Of a stretch of 43,239 bases of DNA, positions 25,097 to 33,668 are shown piece by piece. Position numbers and translations under genes: made by a program. This DNA is from Crocinitomicaceae bacterium. GTDB lineage: Bacteria > Bacteroidota > Bacteroidia > Flavobacteriales_D > Sanyastnellaceae. A model generated the notes under the pieces. That model was given only the letters and a program-made list of their open reading frames with translations, did no database searches and was not told the DNA's origin. How positions within the stretch are numbered: position 1 is the first letter of the stretch; each line of letters starts with the position of its first letter. The stretch spans positions 22,102 through 65,340 of the forward strand of contig PBIE01000014.1 in NCBI GenBank assembly GCA_002720375.1. The letters run 5' to 3'.

Positions 25097-27586
25097 TCAT
25101 TTACCCGCTTCGAAACGCGCGTAGTTCTCTTCGAGGAAGTCGATGAACTTCTGCGGATCCGGATCATATCCGACGCCATCACCCAGTGCCTCTCCATCCT
25201 GATCAATCATGACGTAGAAGGGCTGGGCATTGGTTCCGAATCGCGATGCCTGTAGGTAGGTCCATTTGTTGCCTACTGTGCGGATGCGGAAGTCCTTTCC
25301 ACCGAATTCTTCTACCCTTTGCTCTTCTTCTGGCAACGCTTTACGTTCGTCGACATAGAGTGAAACCAAAACGGCTTCCTCACTGAGGTACTTGGCCACA
25401 GTCGGATTGGGCCACACTTGCTCCTCCATCTTTCGGCAATTGACGCAGGCCCATCCCGTAAAATCGAGAATCATAGGCTTGCCCTCAGCACGTGCCGCTG
25501 CAAGGCCTTCTTCATAGTTCCTGAAGCGGGCTTCAATATGACCTGAAGTGGCGTGGTCACCTCCTGTTCCTATGTGAGCACCACCGCCGACACCACCGCT
25601 GCTTTCAGCGTAAAACATGGGTGGCGGGAACCCAGAAATCAGGTTGAGGGGAGCGCCCCACAGGCCCGGCACCATGTAAATGGCCAGAACGAGGAATGTT
25701 GTTCCTAGGCCCCAGCGCCCGACGCTCAGCCGTTCCAGTTTGCTGTCGTGTGGAAAGCGCAACCCACCGAACAGGTATACGGCGATGCACAAGGCAATGG
25801 CAATCCAGATGGCGATGAAAAGTTCTCGTTTCAGTAGGCCCAGTTGCAAAACAAGGTCCGCGTTTGAGAGGAATTTGAAGGCAAAACCAATTTCGAGCAG
25901 GCCCAAAACCACTTTGACGCTGGTCAACCAACCTCCGCTTTGGGGCAGAGAGTTGAGCCAACCAGGGAAAGCACTGAATAGTGCGAAGGGAATGGCCAAA
26001 GCCAGAGAGAAGCCGAACATCACCGCAATGGGGCCACCGAAATCTCCAGCGGCGGCGCCAGCCAATGCGCTGCCGACTAGTGGGCCTGTACAACTGAAAC
26101 TGACGATGGCCAAAGTGGCCGCCATGAAGAAAATGCCAATCAATCCGCCACGGTCTGCTTGGGCATCCACTTTGTTGGCCCAGCTGGAAGGCAGTTGAAT
26201 CTCGAAAGCTCCCAGGAAGCTGATGCCAAACACGACCAACAGCAGGAACAGGAAGAGGTTGAAATAGGGGTCTGTGCTGATGAGGTTCAACACATCCACC
26301 CCAAACACCGCGGTCAGCAGCAGTCCGAGACCGGTGTAGATGAAAATGATGCTGGCGCCGTATATCAGGGCGTTTCGGATGCCTTCAGCACGGGTCTTCG
26401 ATTGCTTCGTGAAGAAGCTCACGGTCATGGGAATCAGGGGAAACACGCAGGGCGTGAATAAGGCGGCAAAGCCCAGCCCCATACCAAGCAAAAACAGGAC
26501 AAAAAGCCCATCGCCCATTTCTCCCTCCTTTCCGGATTCCGCGATTGACCCCTCATCTCCGGGGCACAGTTCGGGGACCGGTTCGTTCGTCGCCTCATCG
26601 AGAGAGAGGTGAAATTCAACGTCCGGCGGGAAGATGCACTTCGTCTCATCGCAGGCCATATAAGTCAGCAGACCATCTATGCTTTCGGGTCGATCCCCGG
26701 TCCAGTTCAATTCTAAAGCCCAGCGCGCAGTACCCTTAAAAGACCTTACTTCCTTGTCGAAGTTGGGATCGTAATGCAATTCCGGTGTGCATTCCCGGAG
26801 GCCGCCCGAAACCACTGTCTCTGCATCAAGGGCAAAGGAGGTGGGAATGGGCCCGTCCATTGGGTCATTGTCATGGCTATATACATGCCAGCCCTCCTCA
26901 ATTTGGGCTGTCGCGACCAACGTCGCGCTATGATCACCACTGGCGTGCAGCACAATGTCCCACTTGACCGGATCATACATGCCCATGGGGGCCTCCTCTT
27001 CGTCTGAACCCCAGGGGTCAGCGTGTCCGCCAGTATCGCAGTAATCGGGCTTGGCGCTTTCCGGTTTGATGTCGGACAGAGAGAGGTAAAAGTCCACATC
27101 CTCAGGCGGCAGGCATTTGCTGTCGTCGCAGACCATGAAGGTCAGATAGCCTTTGACCGATTCCGGAATCGTGCCAGGGAAAGAAAGCGTGTGCACCCAG
27201 TGGACGTCATCTTCGAAGAAGAGCAAGTCCAGCATGAAGTTGGGATCATACTCGAGGTGGGGCTCGCATTCGGCCGCAGCTGTGTCTGTGGTTTGTACCC
27301 CTTCGGTTTCGATTGTGAAGGACGTTGGAATGGGCCCGTCGAAAGGGTTCAAAAATTGGCTGTAGACATGCCATCCCGGTTCGACCGTGGCGTGAAAGTC
27401 GAGGTCGAGGGTGCCATCTCCGTTGTCATACAGGTGGAAATCCCACTGGACGGGGTCGTGGATTTGGGCGGTCGCGGGGATGCTGGCTCCAAACAGGAAT
27501 ACGAGCAGCACAGCGGAAAGGAAATGCAGGGGCTTCACGGGCACGTTGCTTTGCAGGCGGGAAGATAACGCCGCATTGTCCCTCAT
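25097..27586 (-). CDS. dsbD: DsbD-type thiol:disulfide interchange protein with duplicated alpha domain
   Basis: DsbD carries electrons from cytoplasmic thioredoxin across the inner membrane to periplasmic thiol proteins. The 829-residue product has a signal segment (LHFLSAVLLVFLFGASIPATA), then two tandem DsbD-alpha domains (about 44-172 and 204-330). Each has DPVxWD, EGWHVYS/PGWHVYS, GPIPTSF, YDPNF and a CxxxxC pair (Cys153/158, Cys312/317). The membrane domain (about 360-655) has eight or more helices with Cys380 (FTPCVFPL) and Cys499 (SFSCTGP). A C-terminal thioredoxin domain has WACVNCRK (Cys714/717). Most homologues have a single alpha domain, so this one is longer. An acidic linker joins the two copies. 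The ATG at 27586 is used; GTG codons 14-16 residues later are alternatives. Membrane location is certain; the partner set is not. Confidence 0.93.
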   Translation of the reverse strand: MRDNAALSSRLQSNVPVKPLHFLSAVLLVFLFGASIPATAQIHDPVQWDFHLYDNGDGTLDLDFHATVEPGWHVYSQFLNPFDGPIPTSFTIETEGVQTTDTAAAECEPHLEYDPNFMLDLLFFEDDVHWVHTLSFPGTIPESVKGYLTFMVCDDSKCLPPEDVDFYLSLSDIKPESAKPDYCDTGGHADPWGSDEEEAPMGMYDPVKWDIVLHASGDHSATLVATAQIEEGWHVYSHDNDPMDGPIPTSFALDAETVVSGGLRECTPELHYDPNFDKEVRSFKGTARWALELNWTGDRPESIDGLLTYMACDETKCIFPPDVEFHLSLDEATNEPVPELCPGDEGSIAESGKEGEMGDGLFVLFLLGMGLGFAALFTPCVFPLIPMTVSFFTKQSKTRAEGIRNALIYGASIIFIYTGLGLLLTAVFGVDVLNLISTDPYFNLFLFLLLVVFGISFLGAFEIQLPSSWANKVDAQADRGGLIGIFFMAATLAIVSFSCTGPLVGSALAGAAAGDFGGPIAVMFGFSLALAIPFALFSAFPGWLNSLPQSGGWLTSVKVVLGLLEIGFAFKFLSNADLVLQLGLLKRELFIAIWIAIALCIAVYLFGGLRFPHDSKLERLSVGRWGLGTTFLVLAIYMVPGLWGAPLNLISGFPPPMFYAESSGGVGGGAHIGTGGDHATSGHIEARFRNYEEGLAAARAEGKPMILDFTGWACVNCRKMEEQVWPNPTVAKYLSEEAVLVSLYVDERKALPEEEQRVEEFGGKDFRIRTVGNKWTYLQASRFGTNAQPFYVMIDQDGEALGDGVGYDPDPQKFIDFLEENYARFEAGK

Positions 27587-27628
27587 CCGTTGCCAGTCAC
27601 GCCAACGCCTGTCAAGTTCGGAGGCAGT

Positions 27629-28363
27629 TCAGATGGCAATCTCTTGTCCGGGTGAGAGTCCAAACCGACGCCGGAACCAGCCTGCTCCGAGATAAACGAG
27701 TGGTGTGTCCACTGCCGCCACAAGGACCTTGAAACCAAAACCATTGAGCAGAAGAGATCCAAAAAGGCCCCATTTGATTTCACCCACAGCACAGAGCAAA
27801 AACAGCACGACCAGGGTGTCCACGAATTGAGAGGGGATGGTCGAGAAGTTGTTTCGCAGCCAAAGCATTCGCCCCCCTGTGCGCACTTTCCAGAAATGAA
27901 AGATGCGGACATCCAATAACTGTGCGAGCAGGTAGGCAGCCATCGATGCGCCCACTGCGAGTGCGGTCTGACCAAAGACGTGGTCGAATTGGCCGTCTGT
28001 GACGGGGGACCAATCGGTTGCCGTTGCGGAGCCTGCAAGGGTAATGACCAGAAGGGTGAGGATGGACGCGGCCAGTCCAGCTTTCACCACATCGTCCGCC
28101 CGTTTGCGTCCATACACCTCGCTGATGATGTCGGTCACGAGGAAAGTCAAGGGATAGGGCAACAGACCCACACTGGCCTCAAATGTGTAGTCCAGTCCGG
28201 GAAGGGACCACGCAAAGAACTTTCGGAACGCGAGGTTGCAGGTGATCAGACTCGACACGAAAAGGGCGGCCAACAGGAGATAAAGGCCGAGTGCAAACTC
28301 GCGCTCATGTTCACTGGATAGGGCCTTGGGTTTGGCGAGGTCGTGTCCGCGTGTCGGCTTCAT
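27629..28363 (-). CDS. Queuosine-precursor transporter (YhhQ/VUT family)
   Basis: The 244-residue integral membrane protein has six to seven hydrophobic helices and matches the YhhQ family, which imports queuosine precursors (preQ0/preQ1) for tRNA modification. Signatures are LYLLLAALFVSSLITCNLAFRK, YPLTFLVTDIISEVYGRKRADDVV and RNNFSTIPSQFVDTLVVLFLL. It lies 12 bases after tilS, another tRNA-modification gene, so co-transcription fits. A perfect -10 (TAATTTTG, minus strand) at the tilS stop could give it an extra promoter. dsbD starts 42 bases downstream. Confidence 0.9.
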   Translation of the reverse strand: MKPTRGHDLAKPKALSSEHEREFALGLYLLLAALFVSSLITCNLAFRKFFAWSLPGLDYTFEASVGLLPYPLTFLVTDIISEVYGRKRADDVVKAGLAASILTLLVITLAGSATATDWSPVTDGQFDHVFGQTALAVGASMAAYLLAQLLDVRIFHFWKVRTGGRMLWLRNNFSTIPSQFVDTLVVLFLLCAVGEIKWGLFGSLLLNGFGFKVLVAAVDTPLVYLGAGWFRRRFGLSPGQEIAI

Positions 28364-28370
28364 TGCGCAG

Positions 28371-28378
28371 CAAAATTA
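28371..28378 (-). promoter_or_regulatory. Possible internal -10 element before the queuosine transporter
   Basis: Read on the minus strand, TAATTTTG matches TAnnTTTG fully and ends 7 bases before the transporter ATG. Its first three bases are the TAA stop of tilS. No TTG lies 17-23 bases upstream, so the -33 half is missing or weak. If used, the transcript would have almost no leader. Confidence 0.35.
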
Positions 28379-29743
28379 GTTGGGGAACCAATGAAGGGTA
28401 AGAATGTCAAGGCCTGTGGGAGAGACGGTCTCGGGCAAAGCGACCCTTCGGTCAATTCTATGGCCCACGAGCCATGCGGGATGTTGTTCAGCATCCTCGA
28501 GAAGCAGCATTTGGGGCCGTGATGCGTGGGGAACCTTGCGTTGCGTCAGGATGTCTGAAACGGTCTGTTGTCCGTCCATTCCCAATGGGGCAATCCGGTC
28601 ACCCGACAACCAAGGACGCAGGGTCAGTGGCCCTTTTAAGGCGCAAAGATTCAATTGGGCGGTGTCTTCGTTTTGGTCAATATCAGGTCGCTTGGTCACG
28701 TGACATACAGACCATTTCAGGGTGCCTTGAGGCGTGTGAATTTCCCCTTCTTTGTCTGAGTGTGGGTTGAGGGATTGTGGCCAGTTGAGTGGCGCATCGG
28801 AGGGGGCAAGGGACATGGCCAGGAGGCGGTCCCGTTCCCTCAGGATACGGTGGGATGAGGTGGAGCAATACTTGCCAGTTTCGGTGTCCGGTTCGGCGAG
28901 GGAAATCAGGGCGTCCAATTGACCCGCGACCGCCCCGAACTGTGATCCCCATAGCGAGATTAGATGTCGTGGTGACGGGGCAGATTTAACAATCGAAAGA
29001 GGGAGCTCTTCAGGTTTCACGCCTGCGAGCAGGTCCAGCGTGGACGTACGCCATTCCATTGCGAGGCGGGCCGCTCGGTTCAAACCTACATCCCATCCGG
29101 GGCGAAGAGCGTCGAGTAGGGGCACAAGTTCGCAGCGGATTCGGTTGCGCAAATGCTGGGGGTCGAGGTTCGAAGCATCTTCACGCCACGCCTGTCCCTT
29201 CTGGTGAAGGGCATTCAATAGGGTCTCCCGGGTCAAGTCAAGGAAGGGCCTGCCGATGGCAAAGCCACGTTCTGTATTCCAAGCCTCCATGCCCCGCCAA
29301 GCATCGGGACGCGTACCGCGGATAAGGTGGAGCAACTGGGTCTCGCGCTGGTCGTCCGCATGATGTCCAGTCAACAGAATGCCACCAGCTCCCACCTTCT
29401 GATCGAACCATGAATACCGTTCCGCTCGCGCGGCGGCTTCCAACCCTTGACCTGTCCTTTCCGCCTTGGCGGCGAGACCATGGGCCAGGTGGACTTGAAA
29501 GGCACATCCCAAGTCGTGGGCGGCGCGTTCAACGAAGTCTCGGTCAGCGCCTGATTCAGGTCTAAGCCCGTGGTCCACGTGCAACACGGTGACGTCTAGT
29601 TCCATAGCACAGGCCGTCAGCAGCAACGCCATACTATCCGCACCTCCCGAGACAGCCAAGGCCACCGGAGTTGGCTCCGCCCAACCGTTTGCGGTCAGCA
29701 GGGAGCGAAGCGAATCGGTCAACGGTGTCCATTCATCGGCCAT
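28376..29743 (-). CDS. tilS: tRNA(Ile)-lysidine synthase
   Basis: TilS converts C34 of the CAU anticodon of tRNA-Ile2 to lysidine, so that it reads AUA. The 455-residue product has the PP-loop VALAVSGGADSMALL (SGGADS at 32-37), the VLHVDHGLRPESGADRDFV segment, GHHADDQRETQLLHLIRGT, and a C-terminal domain with PWLSGDRIAPLGMDGQQTVSDILTQRKVPHASRP, which binds the tRNA acceptor. It starts with ATG one base after the pabB stop, so both are in one operon. Length is normal. Confidence 0.95.
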   Translation of the reverse strand: MADEWTPLTDSLRSLLTANGWAEPTPVALAVSGGADSMALLLTACAMELDVTVLHVDHGLRPESGADRDFVERAAHDLGCAFQVHLAHGLAAKAERTGQGLEAAARAERYSWFDQKVGAGGILLTGHHADDQRETQLLHLIRGTRPDAWRGMEAWNTERGFAIGRPFLDLTRETLLNALHQKGQAWREDASNLDPQHLRNRIRCELVPLLDALRPGWDVGLNRAARLAMEWRTSTLDLLAGVKPEELPLSIVKSAPSPRHLISLWGSQFGAVAGQLDALISLAEPDTETGKYCSTSSHRILRERDRLLAMSLAPSDAPLNWPQSLNPHSDKEGEIHTPQGTLKWSVCHVTKRPDIDQNEDTAQLNLCALKGPLTLRPWLSGDRIAPLGMDGQQTVSDILTQRKVPHASRPQMLLLEDAEQHPAWLVGHRIDRRVALPETVSPTGLDILTLHWFPN

Positions 29744-29744
29744 C

Positions 29745-31070
29745 CTACTGCAAGGTCGGAGATTCTATGGCGCCAAGTGCATCCAAAACAGCCTTGTCCT
29801 TCAGTTGGGTTTCGTCCCACTCGGCTTTTTCGCGTGCCAAGGCGGTGATGGCGCCACCCACATGTACACTCCAGCGCTTTGAACGCCTGTCTACCAGTGC
29901 GGTTCGAATGACCACATTGAAGTCGAAGTCTCCAGCACCTCCGCGGCCATCTGGATCTGCCCAACCGATTGCGCCAGAGTAGAGCCCACGGCGCACAGGC
30001 TCCACTTCCGCAGCAATTTCCATGGCGCGAATTTTTGGCGCTCCGGTCATGCTTCCCATGGGAAATGCGGCGTGCAGGATGTCCGCAAATCCCTTGTCTT
30101 CGCGGACAGAGCAGGTCACCGTGGATACCATCTGGTGCACATTTTGAAAGCTGTGGATACCACATAGTTCTTCTGCTTCTACAGTCGAAGGACGGGCGAC
30201 TTGGCTGAGGTCGTTTCGGACTAAGTCAGCAATCATTATGTTTTCTGCGCGCTCTTTCGGGTCGGTTTGCAATGCCTTGGCGAGGGCCGCGTCTCTCTCA
30301 GGATCGGGATGGCGTGCAGTGGTGCCTTTGATGGGTTGACTGATTAAGCGGTCTCCTTCGCGCCGGAGAAACCGCTCAGGGCTGGCGCAAAGGATGTCGA
30401 CATCCTTCCATTGAAGCAGTGCGGAGAAGGGGGCTGAGGTCTGGCGTGTCATCCTTTGAAATGCAGCCTTTGGACACCAGTCCTCGGAGAGTTTTCCGCT
30501 GATTTCCCGACAGAGGTTCAATTCATAGATGTCGCCCCGGAGGATGTGATTGTGCACCCGGGAAAAGGCGGCTCCATAGGCCGTTCTGTTGAGGCTGCTG
30601 TACCCTGAAATCATAGGCTGTTGAGAGGCATCGACTTCTTCTCGAGCATTTGAGTGAATGGCCGCCTCCATGCGGTTTGACAAAGTCGAACCCGGGCGGA
30701 CGAGCCATTCCAGATGGGTTTCCTCAGCGGTTGTTTGAAAGGACAGGACCCCCTCGGGCTCTGTCCAATGCACGGCAGGCAAAGCCACGGCCACATCGCT
30801 TTGGTCAGGCAGATCCAATAAGGGGTGGGCGCGCGTTTGGTCGTAACCAATCCACCCGAAACATCGGCCCGAGGCAGCTCCGACAAAGGAGGCGATCTGA
30901 CGGTAAGCATCAGGGTCAGCGGCAGGAATGCTGAGCGTGCGCTTGTTCCCGACGACCAAGAAGCCGTGAAGGCCGTTCGTTCCGCGAGTGGCGTCGAGGA
31001 ACAGCCAGCGTTGCTGGTCAGAAAGGCCGGTCAAATCTGGAACCGGAAGCGTGTTCTGAGTGGTGGACAC
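29745..31070 (-). CDS. pabB: Aminodeoxychorismate synthase component I (PabB)
   Basis: PabB converts chorismate with ammonia to 4-amino-4-deoxychorismate for p-aminobenzoate and folate. The 441-residue product has the chorismate-binding core: GDIYELNLCREI (179-190), ASPERFLR, QPIKGTTARHPD (245-256), ENIMIADLVRNDL, SFQNVHQMVSTV and PMGSMTGAPKIRAMEIAAE. Lys248 in PIKGT is the residue that marks PabB, where anthranilate synthase TrpE has Ala (PIAGT), so p-aminobenzoate rather than tryptophan is indicated. No glutaminase partner PabA is nearby. The start is GTG at 31070, 3 bases after the hemH stop; there is no ATG in a suitable place. Confidence 0.92.
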   Translation of the reverse strand: MSTTQNTLPVPDLTGLSDQQRWLFLDATRGTNGLHGFLVVGNKRTLSIPAADPDAYRQIASFVGAASGRCFGWIGYDQTRAHPLLDLPDQSDVAVALPAVHWTEPEGVLSFQTTAEETHLEWLVRPGSTLSNRMEAAIHSNAREEVDASQQPMISGYSSLNRTAYGAAFSRVHNHILRGDIYELNLCREISGKLSEDWCPKAAFQRMTRQTSAPFSALLQWKDVDILCASPERFLRREGDRLISQPIKGTTARHPDPERDAALAKALQTDPKERAENIMIADLVRNDLSQVARPSTVEAEELCGIHSFQNVHQMVSTVTCSVREDKGFADILHAAFPMGSMTGAPKIRAMEIAAEVEPVRRGLYSGAIGWADPDGRGGAGDFDFNVVIRTALVDRRSKRWSVHVGGAITALAREKAEWDETQLKDKAVLDALGAIESPTLQ

Positions 31071-31073
31071 CGT

Positions 31074-32108
31074 TCAAAGATGGCGTCGGATTAGATTGGT
31101 CACCGCATCTGCCCAATCATCTTCGGCGTTGAGGCTGGGGACGAGGTCAAGGTGCTCACCACCGTCCGCTTCGAAAATCTCGACGTATTCCTCTCCGATT
31201 TCTACCGTTGTCTCTAGGCAGTCGGCTACGAATGCCGGTGAGAAGACCAACATTCGTTTATCTCCCGCTTTGGCGCGCTCCTCGACAACCTTGTCGCTGA
31301 ATGGCGTGAGCCACTTTTTGTCGAGACGGCTTTGGAAGGCCACTGAGTAACGGTTTTTTGGAATGCCCAACCTGTCGGCCAGTGCTCGTGTTGTGGCGAA
31401 GCAGGTGGCCTTGTAGCAGAACTTGTTTTCCTCGTTGATTTCCGATTCGCAGCCGTGGTTTGCGCAACGGCGGTCTTCGTAGACCTTGTCGACCTGTCGC
31501 GTGGGCACGCCATGGTAACTGAAGAGGATGTGGTCGTAGCTCTCTAAATCAAAAGATTTTGCTCGGTTTTCGAAGCAAGAGAGGTAGCCGTCATCGTCCC
31601 AGTATTGGCTTATCATCCGCACTTCTGGAATGACATACCACTTTGAAATTAGACGCATGGCCTCTTGGTGGGTGCTGCCTGTGGTGGCGGAAGCATATTG
31701 GGCATAGAGCGGAAGAATGACAATTCGGTCATAGCCACACTCGCGCATTTCCTCCAGAACTTTGGGCATTCCCGGGTTCTGGTATCGCATGGCGAAATGC
31801 ACTTGCAGTTCACCCAATTCGGGGTGAGCAGACGAGAGTGCGGCACAACGCTCAGCTACCTTTTTGGTCAACTCCAAGCCATACAGCAACAGGGGAGAAC
31901 CTTCTTTGGTCCACACTTTTTTGTACTCACGTGAACTTCGGAATCGCCGGAGCGGAGAAATGATGCCGCGCACGAGAATTTGGCGCGGGAGCCAGGGGAT
32001 GTCGATGACCCTCCCATCCGATAAAAACTCCGTGAGGTAGCGGCCAACTGCACCTGGCCCCGGGTTATCCGGAGTGCCAAGGTTGATAAGGAGAATGCCA
32101 GTCTTCAT
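31074..32108 (-). CDS. hemH: Ferrochelatase
   Basis: HemH inserts Fe2+ into protoporphyrin IX, the last step of protoheme synthesis. The 344-residue product has LINLGTPD, RGIISPLRRFRSSREY, MRYQNPGMPKVLEEM, the metal-site His199 in SYHGVP, SFQSRL-type VAFQSRLDKKWLTP and SPAFVADCLETTVEIGEE with the conserved Glu. Just after the active-site His lies a four-cysteine stretch (Cys215, 220, 231, 236; C-x4-C-x10-C-x4-C) that may bind a metal or an Fe-S cluster; I recall similar cysteines in other Bacteroidota ferrochelatases. It is followed by pabB after 3 bases and preceded by lpdA by 64 bases. Confidence 0.95.
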   Translation of the reverse strand: MKTGILLINLGTPDNPGPGAVGRYLTEFLSDGRVIDIPWLPRQILVRGIISPLRRFRSSREYKKVWTKEGSPLLLYGLELTKKVAERCAALSSAHPELGELQVHFAMRYQNPGMPKVLEEMRECGYDRIVILPLYAQYASATTGSTHQEAMRLISKWYVIPEVRMISQYWDDDGYLSCFENRAKSFDLESYDHILFSYHGVPTRQVDKVYEDRRCANHGCESEINEENKFCYKATCFATTRALADRLGIPKNRYSVAFQSRLDKKWLTPFSDKVVEERAKAGDKRMLVFSPAFVADCLETTVEIGEEYVEIFEADGGEHLDLVPSLNAEDDWADAVTNLIRRHL

Positions 32109-32172
32109 GGTTGCGGACGAGGTCGAACTCAGCTTTGAAACAATCGTTCACTGTCCGGGTTCGCTCCGAGAA

Positions 32173-33576
32173 TTAGATGTGCAATGCTCGGTCGCCCGTT
32201 GCGGCGAGGGCTGCTTCTTTGACCGCCTCAGTGAAGGTCGGGTGGGCGTGGCTCATTCTGGCCACATCCTCAGCAGATGCCCGGTATTCCATTGCGACGA
32301 CGGCCTCGGCAATCATATCGGCTGCACGAGGCCCACAGATGTGAACGCCGAGAATTTCGTCTGTCTCCGCATGGGCCAATACTTTGACTACGCCATCGGT
32401 GTCCATCGAGGCGCGGGCGCGACCAGATGCTTTAAAGGGAAAGCTTCCTGTTTTGTAGGCAATGCCGTCGGCCTTGAGTTGCTCTTCCGTTTTTCCTACC
32501 GCAGCCACTTCGGGCCAAGTGTAGACGACACCTGGGATGAGGTTGTAGTCGAGGTGCGGCTTTTGTCCCGCCATGTGCTCTACGGCACAGATGCCCTCTT
32601 CTTCAGCCTTGTGGGCGAGCATTGCGCCCTTGACCACGTCTCCAATGGCATAGATGTGCGACTGACCGGTGCGCAGGTGCGCGTCCACTTCGACGCGACC
32701 ACGAGAGTCGACGGCAATGCCGGCATTGTCCAATGAAAGGCCTTCTGTGTAGGGCTTTCGGCCCACGGCAACGAGGCAGTAGTCGGCTTCCCAAGTGACC
32801 TCATCTCCTTTCTTGTTGTCGGCTTTGACAACGGCTTTATCTCCCGCGTTGAGGACCTCTTTTACCCCGTGGGAGAGATGGAATTTCACGCCAATTTTTT
32901 TCATGGCACGCTGTAGCTCTTTACCCATGGTGCGGTCCATTGTCGGAATAATGGCATTCTGGTACTCGACCACGTGCACTTCCGTTCCGAGTCGGGCATA
33001 GACCGACCCGAGTTCGAGACCGATGACACCACCGCCGATGATGACCATTCGCTCAGGCAGAGCCGGCAGTTCCAGCGCCTCTTTGGATGTGATAATGCGG
33101 TCGCCATCCAGTTTGATAAAGGGCAAGCTGGCAGGTTCGGAGCCAGTGGCAATGAGGATGCGATCGGCCTGAATTTGTTCGGATTTTCCGTCTGCGGAAT
33201 TCACCGTCAGTGTATTCGCATCGACAAAAGAACCCCTCCCTTCAAGGACCGAAATCCCATTCTTTTCCATCAGGAAGTCGACCCCTGCAACAGTCTGGTC
33301 GACCACCTCTTGTTTTCGGGCAATCATCCTTGGGAAATCGATGCCCAAGTCGGAGACTTGAATGCCGTGAATTTCAAATTCCTTCTTGGCCTTCAAATAG
33401 TGTTCAGAGCTGTCGAGTAGGGCCTTGGATGGGATGCACCCGACGTTGAGGCAGGTTCCACCTAAGGTGCCGCGCTTTTCGATGAGCGCTGTTTTGAATC
33501 CAAGCTGGGCGCTGCGAATGGCAGCTACATATCCGCCTGGGCCGGCGCCGATGACCACGAGATCGTACTTGTCCAT
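32173..33576 (-). CDS. lpdA: Dihydrolipoyl dehydrogenase (E3)
   Basis: E3 reoxidises the dihydrolipoyl groups of 2-oxo-acid dehydrogenase complexes with NAD+. The 467-residue flavoprotein has the FAD motif VIGAGPGGYVAAIRSAQLG, the redox pair in GGTCLNVGCIPSKALL, NAD-binding VIIGGGVIGLELGSVYARLG, AIGDVVKGAMLAHKAEEEG, and the C-terminal catalytic HAHPTFTEAVKEAAL. It probably serves sucA-sucB at 39129-43196, although it lies 5.5 kb away on the other strand. It is divergent from the MMPL exporter with about 90 bases between start codons. On the minus side TACTTTAG, one base off consensus, is the only -10-like site I see. It is likely the first gene of the long minus-strand block. Confidence 0.97.
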   Translation of the reverse strand: MDKYDLVVIGAGPGGYVAAIRSAQLGFKTALIEKRGTLGGTCLNVGCIPSKALLDSSEHYLKAKKEFEIHGIQVSDLGIDFPRMIARKQEVVDQTVAGVDFLMEKNGISVLEGRGSFVDANTLTVNSADGKSEQIQADRILIATGSEPASLPFIKLDGDRIITSKEALELPALPERMVIIGGGVIGLELGSVYARLGTEVHVVEYQNAIIPTMDRTMGKELQRAMKKIGVKFHLSHGVKEVLNAGDKAVVKADNKKGDEVTWEADYCLVAVGRKPYTEGLSLDNAGIAVDSRGRVEVDAHLRTGQSHIYAIGDVVKGAMLAHKAEEEGICAVEHMAGQKPHLDYNLIPGVVYTWPEVAAVGKTEEQLKADGIAYKTGSFPFKASGRARASMDTDGVVKVLAHAETDEILGVHICGPRAADMIAEAVVAMEYRASAEDVARMSHAHPTFTEAVKEAALAATGDRALHI

Positions 33577-33668
33577 TGGATGCGAACGGTTGAGATGCTA
33601 AAGTAATTCGGCATAAGCTGCCTCACACGTTCGATTCGTGGGCTGTGCCTTTCCTTTGCCGCTCGACC

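Noticed and set aside
29745-31070. Reading pabB as trpE or as an isochorismate synthase
   Set aside because: PIKGT with Lys248 fits aminodeoxychorismate synthase; TrpE has PIAGT, and no trp or menaquinone genes adjoin.
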